From contig NZ_JAEKFH010000001.1 of the NCBI RefSeq assembly GCF_016650695.1, positions 248,001 to 312,000 on the forward strand: DNA of 64,000 nt, in the 5' to 3' direction. A model generated the notes under the pieces. That model ran no database searches. It was not told where the DNA came from and saw nothing but the letters and a program-made list of their open reading frames with translations. Positions 1 through 9,241 of this stretch are shown piece by piece. Position numbers and translations under genes: made by a program. This DNA is from Pseudomonas sp. TH41 (GTDB taxonomy: Bacteria > Pseudomonadota > Gammaproteobacteria > Pseudomonadales > Pseudomonadaceae). Positions within the stretch are counted from its first letter, which is position 1. Each line of letters starts with the position of its first letter.

Positions 1-63
1 GCCATACTTTGGGCGAGTTTCCCCCATTCGGCTGTACGGTTGTTTGTTTGGACTTGAGTAACT

Positions 64-1167
64 TTAATCGAATTCGTTGATGCCTCTTATTTCTTGGCCG
101 ATTCGTACGTTTTCGTCATAAAGAATTTGACGTGCAGCTGATACGGTGTGATCTATTCTTTCGAAGTACCCTTTTTTTATATTTGATGGGATTTCTACTC
201 CATTGCGATCTATGATAGGCTCCGACATCGCGAGTTCATAGAGGAAAGAATATTTTCCATTTCTGGACGTACTCTCCATTAGCGTTTCTAGTAACTTTGC
301 GGAATTGGTTGGTCTGTGAGGAGTTTTTGCAAAGTTCTGCAACGCTACGGGCAAGTTGTCCAAGGGCAGTTCATGTCTGGAGACAGAGCCTGCTGCGATG
401 TTTTTTAAGTTTGGTGAGAGACGATTATCATAATCAAATTTAAATACCGCCGCTTGGTGCGATACTAAGGCTTTGAACCCATTCATCACGTCTTGCCGGC
501 GTTCTGCAAGTGCTAGTGCTTTTTCTGGTGTTAAATTTTGGTGGGGGGGGTAACTAAGTCTGTCCAGAATCCCATTCAATCTCCATTTTCTTATGTGTAC
601 TTTGACCATAACTACGCCGAAGAGGCCGACTTTGGCGTGTCCGCTAGGATCGATTTTATTAACTGGGTCGCCTGCACAATATACATATGGATTTAGTCCG
701 CCCCTTCCAAATGGACTCCAGCTATCCGGACTGTTAAATCGCATCAATACCGGATTAAATGCTCTATACCCATGTCCCAACAGGTAGTGCCCTGTCACCG
801 GATCTCGCCGTTCGCCATTGAAGCTCACCAGGCTGAGAAACCCACTTTCATTGGGGCGATGGCCATAGGGCGAATAGGCAATGGCACGTCTCTCATTATT
901 TGCCTTAAGAGCCTGCATCACCGAGCGTTGCTGATTGGTGGCCAGCAGCGTGCTGTCGCCCCCATCGCCCTGACGCTGTTGTTGCGCCAACAATTGGTCG
1001 CCGTACTGAAAGATCGAATGCTGCATCGCTCCCTGTATCTCGGTAGCCAAGCGGCTTTTGCAGTAAAAGCGCTGATGCGTGGGCATCTCCGACTGAGTGT
1101 GATTGATCAGGCGATCCAGTGGATCGTAGCGATAGTGGCAGAGCAAAGTTGGCAGTATGGGCGACAT
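64..1167 (-). CDS. RHS repeat-associated core protein with variable C-terminal (toxin-like) domain
   Basis: A 367-residue orphan RHS module. The N-terminal part carries YD-repeat-like sequence (YRYDPLDRL near residue 13). The RHS core signature follows at about residues 118-177, with GHYLLGHGYRAFNP, DSWSPFG, NPYVYCAGDPVN and the terminal DPSGH. In polymorphic toxins the DPSGH boundary marks where the shell ends and an exchangeable toxin tip begins. The tail of about 190 residues after it is not a domain I recognise and looks unlike the core, as expected of a swapped tip. The protein is far shorter than full RHS proteins of over 1000 residues, so it is a short or displaced cassette. A cognate immunity gene would normally lie just downstream, which is beyond the left edge of the window. 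Confidence 0.8.
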   Translation of the reverse strand: MSPILPTLLCHYRYDPLDRLINHTQSEMPTHQRFYCKSRLATEIQGAMQHSIFQYGDQLLAQQQRQGDGGDSTLLATNQQRSVMQALKANNERRAIAYSPYGHRPNESGFLSLVSFNGERRDPVTGHYLLGHGYRAFNPVLMRFNSPDSWSPFGRGGLNPYVYCAGDPVNKIDPSGHAKVGLFGVVMVKVHIRKWRLNGILDRLSYPPHQNLTPEKALALAERRQDVMNGFKALVSHQAAVFKFDYDNRLSPNLKNIAAGSVSRHELPLDNLPVALQNFAKTPHRPTNSAKLLETLMESTSRNGKYSFLYELAMSEPIIDRNGVEIPSNIKKGYFERIDHTVSAARQILYDENVRIGQEIRGINEFD

Positions 1168-1595
1168 TGGTGCACTCTAAGTTCTCAAGGTCTGGGAGCT
1201 TGAGTATCTGCTGTGATGCCCAGGTTGGGTACTAGCAGAACTGCTAGTTTTGCCTTGTACCAGTCAAGTACAAAAACCTATGGATTACCGATCGCCTGTG
1301 GCGAGGGAGCTCGTCGGAACGCCGCACCGTCCTGCTCGGCCGCGCAGCAGTCGTAAATCCTGTGTACACGGTTTACCTGAATGACTGCAGTTGCAGGTTT
1401 TGGGGTCGCTGCGCGACCCAACGGGGGTAAACCCCCTCGCCACGGGGCATTGCGGCTCAAGGCTTTCTGGATCATGGTGATACCCCATTCCGACGCCACC
1501 CGTCCCAGCGCGCCGCTGTCATCGGCTAGCATGGGCGCGGCTTTGCGGGTTGATAGCCTGGCGATCCGACTTCGTTGATTAAGAGAGAACATGAC
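1168..1595. other. Intergenic region with small hairpins and a degenerate REPIN
   Basis: About 430 bases without a gene between divergent genes. It holds two small perfect hairpins: ACTAGCAG/CTGCTAGT at 1231-1248, followed by a short T run, and TTGTAC/GTACAA at about 1255-1274. It also holds the REPIN-like element listed separately. The promoters for the RHS gene and the SRPBCC gene must lie here, but I cannot place them. Confidence 0.5.
1294..1447. repeat. Degenerate REPIN-like element
   Basis: Outer arms CCTGTGGCGAGGG (about 1295) and CCCCTCGCCACGGGG (about 1433-1446) are inverted. The interior contains CGCAGCAGTCGTAAATCCTGTG, which resembles the interior of the REPINs at 21450 and 42538. 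It looks like a decayed or composite copy. Confidence 0.5.
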
Positions 1596-2006
1596 ATGGC
1601 AACGGCATCAGCATTTATCGATATCCCGGCTTCGGCTGACAAGGTCTGGCAATTGATCGGCGGCTTCAACTCACTGCCGGACTGGCTGCCGATGATCACG
1701 AACAGCGAGGCCAGTGAAGGCGGGCGTGTGCGCACGTTGCAAACGGTGGATGGCGCGGTGGTGGTTGAGCGGCTTGAGTCGTTTGATAACGCCGCGCAGA
1801 CGTACAGCTATTCGATTGTGCAGGCGCCGTTTCCGGTCACCGATTACCTGGCGACTCTGCGGGTTGAAACGCAAGGGCAGGGGGCTCGGGTGACGTGGTC
1901 AGGGCGGTTTGCGCCTGTCGGTGTGAGTGACGAAGAGGTCGTGGCGCTGTTTACCGGGATCTACCAGGGTGGCCTCGAAGCGCTGCGGGCGAATTACCCA
2001 ACCTGA
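1596..2006 (+). CDS. SRPBCC family protein (polyketide cyclase/dehydrase-like)
   Basis: A 136-residue single-domain protein. The START/SRPBCC signature is visible in the N-terminal strand-helix (SAFIDIPASADKVWQLIGGFNSLPDWLP, residues about 4-31), in which residues leading to the W-x-x-L motif form the ligand-pocket wall. Length fits the polyketide_cyc2 family, which binds hydrophobic ligands and has no single conserved reaction. I chose the ATG at 1596 because a purine-rich AGAGAG lies about 8 bases upstream; a TTG at 1575 would add seven residues without better support. It stands alone, with a REPIN immediately downstream. Confidence 0.8.
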   Translation: MATASAFIDIPASADKVWQLIGGFNSLPDWLPMITNSEASEGGRVRTLQTVDGAVVVERLESFDNAAQTYSYSIVQAPFPVTDYLATLRVETQGQGARVTWSGRFAPVGVSDEEVVALFTGIYQGGLEALRANYPT

Positions 2007-2021
2007 CAACACCACCCCTGT

Positions 2022-2125
2022 CCTGTAGGAGCGAGCTTGCTCGCGAAGGACGTTAACGATAACGCGTTCTTTCTGAATAAACGCGTTGCTCTCACGTCCA
2101 TCGCGAGCAAGCTCGCTCCTACAGG
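2022..2125. repeat. REPIN, family A
   Basis: Two inverted REP units, CCTGTAGGAGCGAGC... and the mirror ...GCTCGCTCCTACAGG, flank a spacer of about 55 bases. The same unit recurs at 5436, 15308 and 41350. It lies between the convergent SRPBCC and NUDIX genes. Confidence 0.9.
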
Positions 2126-2138
2126 GGTGGGGGAGGCA

Positions 2139-3457
<1,319 letters not shown>

Positions 3458-3545
3458 GGGGTCCGCTCTGAATGTGGCTGTCCATGCAAAAAGAGCACTT
3501 CGATCCGTGGATCATCCGTGCTCATTCAATCAAAACAGCCAAGGA

Positions 3546-3935
3546 TTAACTGGAGGCCTCGGCATCGGCTTCAGCGAACGCTTCACGGGCTAGCCGGAAA
3601 CTGTCAACGGCAGCGGGGACACCGCAATAAATACCGACCTGAAGCAGAATTTCGCGTATTTGTTCACGACTCAGCCCGTTACGCAAGGCGCCGCGTACAT
3701 GCAGCTTGAGTTCGTGAGGCCGATTGAGGGCCGAAATCATGGCCAAGTTTATCATGCTGCGCTCTTTAAGCGACAAACCCTCACGGCCCCAAACGTGGCC
3801 CCAGCAGTACTCGGTGACCATTTCCTGCAGCGGCCGGGTGAAGTCGTCGGCGTTCTCGATGGAGCGGTTGACGTAGGCCTCACCCAGCACTTGAGTGCGG
3901 ATTTTCAGTCCCTGTTCATACTTCTCGTTGCTCAT
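3546..3935 (-). CDS. Carboxymuconolactone decarboxylase family protein (PcaC-like)
   Basis: 129 residues, the usual length of single-domain CMD/AhpD-fold proteins. It is closest in pattern to 4-carboxymuconolactone decarboxylases: RPLQEMVTEYCWGHVWGREGLSLKERSM, then NRPHELKLHVRGALRNGLSREQIREILLQVGIYCGVPAAVDSF. It lacks the CxxC pair of AhpD peroxidases, which favours a decarboxylase or isomerase-type role. Its start overlaps the stop of the preceding dehydrogenase gene by 4 bases, so translation is coupled. Together with the alpha/beta hydrolase of the same operon it recalls the PcaC/PcaD pair of protocatechuate degradation, but the substrate here is unknown. Confidence 0.85.
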   Translation of the reverse strand: MSNEKYEQGLKIRTQVLGEAYVNRSIENADDFTRPLQEMVTEYCWGHVWGREGLSLKERSMINLAMISALNRPHELKLHVRGALRNGLSREQIREILLQVGIYCGVPAAVDSFRLAREAFAEADAEASS

Positions 3936-5407
3936 CGCTGCGTGCTCCCGAAGTCGTCGAGCCCACCCATCAGGGTGTATTTGAGCTCGAGGTAATCTTC
4001 AATGCCGTACTTCGACCCTTCTCGGCCAAGGCCCGAGGATTTAATGCCGCCAAATGGCGCGACTTCGGTGGAAATCAGCCCTTCGTTGATCCCGACCATG
4101 CCGTATTCCAACGCCTCGCTCATGCGCCAGGCGCGGCCCAGATCGCGGGTGTAGCAATAAGCGGCGAGGCCGAATTCGGTGTCGTTGGCCATTTGGATCG
4201 CCTCGGCTTCAGACTCGAAGCGGAACACGGCGGCCAGCGGGCCAAAGGTTTCTTCCTGGGCAACCTTCATCGAAGACGTGACGCCGGCCAGCACCGTTGG
4301 CTGGAAGAAGCCGTGGCCGAGGGCGTGGCGTTCACCGCCGCAAAGCAATTGTGCGCCGTGGGCGAGGGCGTCTTGTACATGGTCTTCAACCTTGGCCACG
4401 GCGCGCTCGTTGATCAGCGGGCCCTGAGTGATGCCGTTGTCGAAGCCACTGCCGACTTTCAATTGCGCCACACGCTCTGCCAGTCGCGTGACGAACGCAT
4501 CGTGAATACCGGCCTGCACCAGGAAGCGATTGACGCAGACGCAGGTCTGTCCGGCGTTGCGGAATTTGGCAATCAGCGCGCCTTCCACGGCGCGTTCCAG
4601 GTTCGCGTCGTCGAAGACGATAAAGGGCGCGTTGCCGCCCAGCTCCAGCGACACCTTCTTCAGCGTCGGCGCGCACTGAGCCATCAACAACTTGCCGATG
4701 GCGGTGGAACCGGTGAAGGACAATTTGCGTACCAGAGGGCTGGCGGTCAGCTCGGCGCCGATGGCCACGGCGTCACCGGTGATCACATTGAAAATGCCCG
4801 GAGGAATACCCGCCTGTTCAGCCAGCGCAGCCATTGCCAAGGCAGAGAACGGTGTTTCCGGCGCCGGCTTGACGATACACGGGCAGCCAGCGGCCAACGC
4901 CGGGCCAGCCTTGCGGGTAATCATCGCTGCCGGGAAGTTCCACGGCGTGATGGCGGCGACGACGCCGATCGGTTCTTTGCTGACGACGATGCGCGCGTCA
5001 CCTTTGTGGCTCGGGATGGTGTCGCCGTAGATGCGTTTGGCTTCTTCGGCGAACCACTCGATGAAGCTCGCGGCGTAGAGAATCTCACCCTTGGCTTCGG
5101 CCAGTGGCTTGCCCTGTTCCAGCGTCAGTATTTCTGCCAGGGCATCAGCATTTTCAAGCATCAGCGCGTGCCAGCGCTTGAGAATGTTGCTGCGTTCCTT
5201 GGCGGTCAATGCACGCCAGGCCGGCCAGGCGCTGTTGGCGGCGGTAATGGCCTGACGAGCGTGCTCGGCGCCAAGGTTCGGCACTCGGCCGATCAACTCG
5301 CCGGTGGCCGGGTTGAAGATGTCCTGATAGGCGCCATCCGGCGCATCCAGCCATTGGCCATCGATATAGGCCTGCTGACGGAACAGTTGCAAGGCTGCTG
5401 GACTCAT
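3932..5407 (-). CDS. NAD(P)-dependent succinate-semialdehyde dehydrogenase family protein
   Basis: 491 residues from the chosen ATG. The ALDH landmarks are complete: WNFPAAMITRKAGPALAAGC, the nucleotide-binding FTGSTAIG, the glutamate in LELGGNAPFIVFDDA and the catalytic cysteine in NAGQTCVCVNR. The sequence pattern (ANSAWPAWRALTAKERSNILKRWHALM, FGGIKSSGLGREGSKYGIEDY) is that of GabD-type succinate-semialdehyde dehydrogenases. The start at 5407 has AGGAG six bases upstream; an in-frame extension to 5476 would run into the REPIN. It is the second aldehyde dehydrogenase in this operon, which suggests the pathway releases two aldehydes or ends in a C4 semialdehyde. Confidence 0.88.
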   Translation of the reverse strand: MSPAALQLFRQQAYIDGQWLDAPDGAYQDIFNPATGELIGRVPNLGAEHARQAITAANSAWPAWRALTAKERSNILKRWHALMLENADALAEILTLEQGKPLAEAKGEILYAASFIEWFAEEAKRIYGDTIPSHKGDARIVVSKEPIGVVAAITPWNFPAAMITRKAGPALAAGCPCIVKPAPETPFSALAMAALAEQAGIPPGIFNVITGDAVAIGAELTASPLVRKLSFTGSTAIGKLLMAQCAPTLKKVSLELGGNAPFIVFDDANLERAVEGALIAKFRNAGQTCVCVNRFLVQAGIHDAFVTRLAERVAQLKVGSGFDNGITQGPLINERAVAKVEDHVQDALAHGAQLLCGGERHALGHGFFQPTVLAGVTSSMKVAQEETFGPLAAVFRFESEAEAIQMANDTEFGLAAYCYTRDLGRAWRMSEALEYGMVGINEGLISTEVAPFGGIKSSGLGREGSKYGIEDYLELKYTLMGGLDDFGSTQR

Positions 5408-5435
5408 GCCGGCTCCTAGAAAATGGGGCGGTACT

Positions 5436-5535
5436 TGTAGGAGCGAGCTTGCTCGCGAAAAAACCGAGAACGCCACGGAGTGTCAGGTTGACAGCGTCAT
5501 CGTTCACGACCATCGCGAGCAAGCTCGCTCCTACA
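5436..5535. repeat. REPIN, family A, inside an operon
   Basis: Inverted units TGTAGGAGCGAGC and GCTCGCTCCTACA flank a spacer. It sits between the flavin reductase and dehydrogenase genes, which are transcribed in the same direction, so it may fold in the mRNA and modulate stability or upstream/downstream ratios. Confidence 0.9.
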
Positions 5536-5546
5536 TGAAATGCATA

Positions 5547-6032
5547 TCAGGCCAGGGCGGGCAGGGGGCCCAGCTTGCCTTTGTGGTAGATCATCGGCGT
5601 CACCGGTTGCTCGGGCAGAATCAGGTTCTTCACCGCGCCGACGATGATGGCGTGATCACCGCCGTCGTATTCGCGCCATAATTCGCACTCGATGATCGCC
5701 GTCGCTTTAGCCAGCAACGGATTGCCCAAGGCGCTCAAGTGCCACTCGATGCCCTTGGCCTTGTCCTTGCCTTTACTGGCAAAGGCATAGGCTTCGGCGG
5801 TCTGGTCGGCGGACAGCAAGTGAATCGCAAACTGCTTGCTGTCGCGCAGGATCGGGTACGTGTCCGAGGCATAGTTAGGGCAAAACAGCACCAGTGCCGG
5901 GTCAATCGACAGCGCACTGAACGCGCTGGCGGTGATGCCGACGATGCCGCCGTCCGGGTCCAGGGTGGTGACCACCGTGACCCCGGACGGAAACGAGCTC
6001 ATGACGTCTTTGTAAATGCCGGGTTCGATCAT
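5547..6032 (-). CDS. Flavin reductase family protein (reductase component of a two-component monooxygenase)
   Basis: 161 residues with the flavin reductase-like FMN-binding fold: MSSFPSGVTVVTT, GGIVGITASAFSALSIDPALVLFC, and the C-terminal GDHAIIVGAVKNL with a final Y-H-K-G-K-L. Proteins of this HpaC/ActVB class reduce FMN or FAD with NAD(P)H and pass it to a separate oxygenase. No oxygenase component is encoded in this operon or elsewhere in the window, so the partner must lie elsewhere or the reductase serves another role. The gene lies 12 bases downstream of the aldehyde dehydrogenase stop. Confidence 0.88.
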   Translation of the reverse strand: MIEPGIYKDVMSSFPSGVTVVTTLDPDGGIVGITASAFSALSIDPALVLFCPNYASDTYPILRDSKQFAIHLLSADQTAEAYAFASKGKDKAKGIEWHLSALGNPLLAKATAIIECELWREYDGGDHAIIVGAVKNLILPEQPVTPMIYHKGKLGPLPALA

Positions 6033-6044
6033 GTCGGTGGTCTC

Positions 6045-7526
6045 TTAGCGCATCACGAAAGGATCAGGCATCGGTGCCTGGGAAAGGTTGATCCACACCG
6101 TTTTGAGCTCGGTGTAGGCCAGCACCGAATCGATGCCGCTTTCGCGTCCATAGCCGCTGTTCTTGAAGCCGCCGATCGGTGCCATGGCCGACACAGCACG
6201 GTAGGTATTGACCCAGATAATCCCCGAACGCACATCTCGGGCCAGGCGGTGGGCGCGTCCCAGGTCACGGGTCCAGATGCCGGCAGCGAGGCCGAACTGC
6301 GAGTCGTTGGCGATCGCCAGCGCTTCGGCTTCATCTTTGAAACGAATGACCGAGGCCACCGGACCAAAGACTTCTTCCTGCATGATCTTCATCGAGTTGC
6401 TGTCGCATTCGAACAAGGTCGGCTCGTAGAACCAGCCATCACCCAGATTCTCGGGACGCTTGCCGCCCAGACGCAGACGCGCGCCTTCGGCAATGGCATC
6501 GGCGACCAAGCCTTCGACAACCGCCAGTTGTTGCGCGGTGGCCATCGGGCCCATCTCGCTGCTGTCTTCCTGCGGGTTGCCGATGCGAATGCGCTTGGCG
6601 CGCTCGACCAGGCGCTCGACGAACTCGTCGTAGATTTCATCCTGAACCAGCAGACGCGACCCGGAAACGCAGCTCTGCCCGGAGGCCGCATAGATCCCGG
6701 CGATCGCACCGTTGATCGCGCTGTCGAGGTCGGCGTCGGCAAAAATGATGTTGGGCGATTTGCCGCCCAGTTCCAGCGACAGCTTGGCGAAGTTATCGGC
6801 ACTGCTGCGCACCACATGCCGCGCCGTGGCAGCGCCGCCGGTGAAGGCGATTTTTCGCACCAGCGGATGGCGGGTGAGGGCCGCGCCGGTGCTTGGGCCG
6901 TAGCCAGTGACGACGTTGACCACGCCCGGCGGAATACCCGCTTCCAGCGCCAGACGAGCCAGCTCAAGAATGGTGGCGGAGGCATGCTCGGACGGTTTGA
7001 TCACGATGGTGTTGCCTGCGGCCAGGGCCGGGGCGAGTTTGATCGCGGTCAGGTACAGCGGGCTGTTCCAGGGAATGATCGCGGCGACCACACCCATGGC
7101 TTCGTGCACCGTGTAGGCAAACAGGTCCGGTTTGTCGAGTGGCAGGGTACCGCCTTCCAGTTTGTCCGCCAGACCGGCGGTGTAGTGGAAAAACTCCGGC
7201 AGGTAGCTGACCTGGCCGCGGGTTTCGCGGATCAGCTTGCCGTTGTCGCGGCTTTCCAGCTGCGCCAGTTGTTCCTTGTTTTCAGCGATCAGATCGCCCA
7301 GGCGCCGCAGCAATTTGCCGCGAGCGGTGGCGGTCAAACCGCGCCAGGCCGGGCTGTCGAAGGCGGTCTGCGCAGCCTGTACGGCGCGCTCCACATCGGC
7401 TTCGTCAGCGTCGGGCAGCTCGGCCCAGGCTTGCGCCAGGGCCGGGTTCAGGCTTTCAAAAGTCTTACCGGAGAGGGCATCGACCCATTCACCACCGATG
7501 CACATCTGGAAGCGTGCGAGTGTCAT
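6045..7526 (-). CDS. Aldehyde dehydrogenase family protein
   Basis: 493 residues, full-length ALDH. Visible motifs are IPWNSPLYLTAIKLAPALAAGNTIVIKPSEH (cofactor site), IAFTGGAATARHV, LELGGKSPNIIFADADLD with the general-base glutamate, and ASGQSCVSGSRLLVQ with the catalytic cysteine. The pattern is that of broad-specificity dehydrogenases for semialdehydes or aromatic aldehydes. It overlaps the upstream alpha/beta hydrolase gene by four bases, so the two are translationally coupled. The substrate is probably the aldehyde made by a hydrolysis step in the same pathway. Confidence 0.88.
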   Translation of the reverse strand: MTLARFQMCIGGEWVDALSGKTFESLNPALAQAWAELPDADEADVERAVQAAQTAFDSPAWRGLTATARGKLLRRLGDLIAENKEQLAQLESRDNGKLIRETRGQVSYLPEFFHYTAGLADKLEGGTLPLDKPDLFAYTVHEAMGVVAAIIPWNSPLYLTAIKLAPALAAGNTIVIKPSEHASATILELARLALEAGIPPGVVNVVTGYGPSTGAALTRHPLVRKIAFTGGAATARHVVRSSADNFAKLSLELGGKSPNIIFADADLDSAINGAIAGIYAASGQSCVSGSRLLVQDEIYDEFVERLVERAKRIRIGNPQEDSSEMGPMATAQQLAVVEGLVADAIAEGARLRLGGKRPENLGDGWFYEPTLFECDSNSMKIMQEEVFGPVASVIRFKDEAEALAIANDSQFGLAAGIWTRDLGRAHRLARDVRSGIIWVNTYRAVSAMAPIGGFKNSGYGRESGIDSVLAYTELKTVWINLSQAPMPDPFVMR

Positions 7527-8356
7527 GCAACGATCCCCTTTATTTGGTTTTGTCGGGCGTGCGCTGTGTCGAGAAATTCCAGCAATAGCTGGTTGACCAG
7601 TCGCGGCGATTCTACGGGCATCATATGCCGCTGCTCATCGAGCACGGCAACTGTCGCGCCGGGAATGCGTTCGGCCAATTGCCGTGCCATTTCCGGCGTC
7701 GAGCCGGGGTCCAGTTCACCGGTGGCGACCAGTGTCGGCACCTGGATACTGGCCAGGTCGTCGGCACGGTACATGTCCTGGGTCGCGAACAGTTCATAGG
7801 TGGTCAAATAACCCTGCGGGTCATTGTCCGCCAACGTCTGGCGCAACGCGGCAATCTGCGCCGGGTTGGCCGCCTGGTATTCGCGGCTGAACCAGCGCGA
7901 CAGTGCGGCTTCTGCGTTGGCATCCGGTCCGTGCTCGGCAGCTTGTGCCGTTCGGGCGATGACACCGGCACGCTGTTCGGCGCTGCGATTGAACACGCTA
8001 TTAAGCACCACCAGGCCCTGGAGGCGGTCCGGGTAATGCAAGGCAAACGCCCGCGCAACCAGCCCGCCCATGGAGAAACCGATTACCGAAGCCTTGGGCA
8101 ATTGCAGGTGATCGAGCAACTCGAGCAACTGATCGGCATAGCCGAGCAGCGGCGTGCCGCTTTGCGGACGCGGGCTGGCGCCATGACCGAGCATGTCGTA
8201 GGCAATCACACGGTATTTGGTGGACAGGCCAACAACCTGGCCGCCCCACATTTCTTTGTTCAGGCCCACGCCGTGGATCAATACCACGGGCTGGCCTTGG
8301 CCGGTCGCCAGGTAACTGGTGCCAGCCGGGGTGCGTTCAGCGGTGAGCCGAATCAT
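7523..8356 (-). CDS. Alpha/beta fold hydrolase
   Basis: 277 residues. The oxyanion HGVG motif is near residue 28, the nucleophile elbow GFSMGG is near residue 95, and the acid and base are probably in GELDPGSTPEMA and DEQRHMMPVESP near the C terminus. The family resembles 3-oxoadipate enol-lactonase and C-C bond hydrolases. The ATG at 8356 was preferred over one 15 bases further upstream because AGGAG stands six bases before it. Placed between the DUF1185 gene and an aldehyde dehydrogenase, it likely opens a lactone, ester or C-C bond. Confidence 0.87.
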   Translation of the reverse strand: MIRLTAERTPAGTSYLATGQGQPVVLIHGVGLNKEMWGGQVVGLSTKYRVIAYDMLGHGASPRPQSGTPLLGYADQLLELLDHLQLPKASVIGFSMGGLVARAFALHYPDRLQGLVVLNSVFNRSAEQRAGVIARTAQAAEHGPDANAEAALSRWFSREYQAANPAQIAALRQTLADNDPQGYLTTYELFATQDMYRADDLASIQVPTLVATGELDPGSTPEMARQLAERIPGATVAVLDEQRHMMPVESPRLVNQLLLEFLDTAHARQNQIKGIVA

Positions 8357-8399
8357 GGAGCGCTCCTGCATGCCTTTTTGTTTTGGTTACCGACCTTGA

Positions 8400-8990
8400 T
8401 TACTGGGCTTTTTCGGCCGCCAGTTCTTCCAGATCGATGTAACGATTGCCGATGCGTGGGTGCAGGCGGCCGCCATCGGCGCAACCCAGTACCACAACGA
8501 TTTCGTCGGCACGCGGTGCGTCTTCGATCTGCATCTCCAGGGTGATGTAGTGCGAACGCAGACCTTCGTCGTCTTTGTGCATCATCGGAATCTGGATCGA
8601 GGTGCCCGGTCCGCCGCGCTTGTTGGTAAAGCTGAGGTAGCTCTTGGCCTTGACCGCTTCGCGGTAATGGTTGCCGAAGCGCAGGGTATGGATGACTGCC
8701 GAAGCGTGTTCGATCTCGCCGTCGGCGCCGACCACAGCGGCTTTGCCGTAAGCCTCGATCTTTTCGGCGCCGCCGATGATGCCGACCAGACGTTCAACCA
8801 TCAGTGCACCGAGGTCTGAACAGTTGGCGCGGATTTCCGGTTTCAGGTCTTCGACGAAGCCGCGTCCCAGCCATGGGTTTTTCATGACGACGGCCAAGCC
8901 GACCATGGTGACTGGCGTGTCGGTGGCCTTGCCGCCTTCGATAAAGGTTTCTTCGACATAGCTGACGATCTTGCGGATTTCGAAACTCAT
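8400..8990 (-). CDS. Amino acid synthesis family protein (DUF1185)
   Basis: 196 residues matching the DUF1185/AA_synth family: MSFEIRKIVSYVEETFIEGG at the start and DEIVVVLGCADGGRLHPRIGNR near the C terminus. The family name is historical. Its members sit in heterocycle or amide catabolic clusters next to hydrolases, dehydrogenases and flavin reductases, and an amide- or ring-hydrolysing role is plausible but unproven here. The ATG at 8990 with GGAGC upstream is the proper start; a longer frame to 9092 runs through the operator region. It is the first gene of the operon that ends with the GntR regulator. Confidence 0.85.
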   Translation of the reverse strand: MSFEIRKIVSYVEETFIEGGKATDTPVTMVGLAVVMKNPWLGRGFVEDLKPEIRANCSDLGALMVERLVGIIGGAEKIEAYGKAAVVGADGEIEHASAVIHTLRFGNHYREAVKAKSYLSFTNKRGGPGTSIQIPMMHKDDEGLRSHYITLEMQIEDAPRADEIVVVLGCADGGRLHPRIGNRYIDLEELAAEKAQ

Positions 8991-9029
8991 GAGCTGCTCC
9001 GTATAAGGCGTAAGGTGACTGTGCGTATG

Positions 9030-9041
9030 ATGGTATACCAT
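9030..9041. promoter_or_regulatory. GntR/FadR-type operator
   Basis: A perfect 12-base palindrome ATGGTATACCAT, 40 bases upstream of the DUF1185 start. It fits the TGGT-N2-ACCA pattern bound by FCD-type GntR proteins and is the likely site for the regulator at 2705-3457. Confidence 0.7.
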
Positions 9042-9241
9042 AATACCGGCAGTGCAAGCGTTCGAAATGAATTTCTCGCACGAAGGCGACAAAACGTAGA
9101 GGGCGGGGTATTTGGGGCGCTCGCTTGCGTCGTAAGCAAGGCGTCAGGACGGCTCACGGAGCGGCAATCACGGGGGTATTCAATCGAAATGTCGGTCAGC
9201 CGGGGGGCGCTCGAACACGCGCCTCCAGGGTTATCGCCTGA

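Noticed and set aside
5739..7799. A 686-codon open frame opposite the flavin reductase and aldehyde dehydrogenase genes
   Set aside because: It crosses three real genes on the other strand and has no domain or ribosome site.
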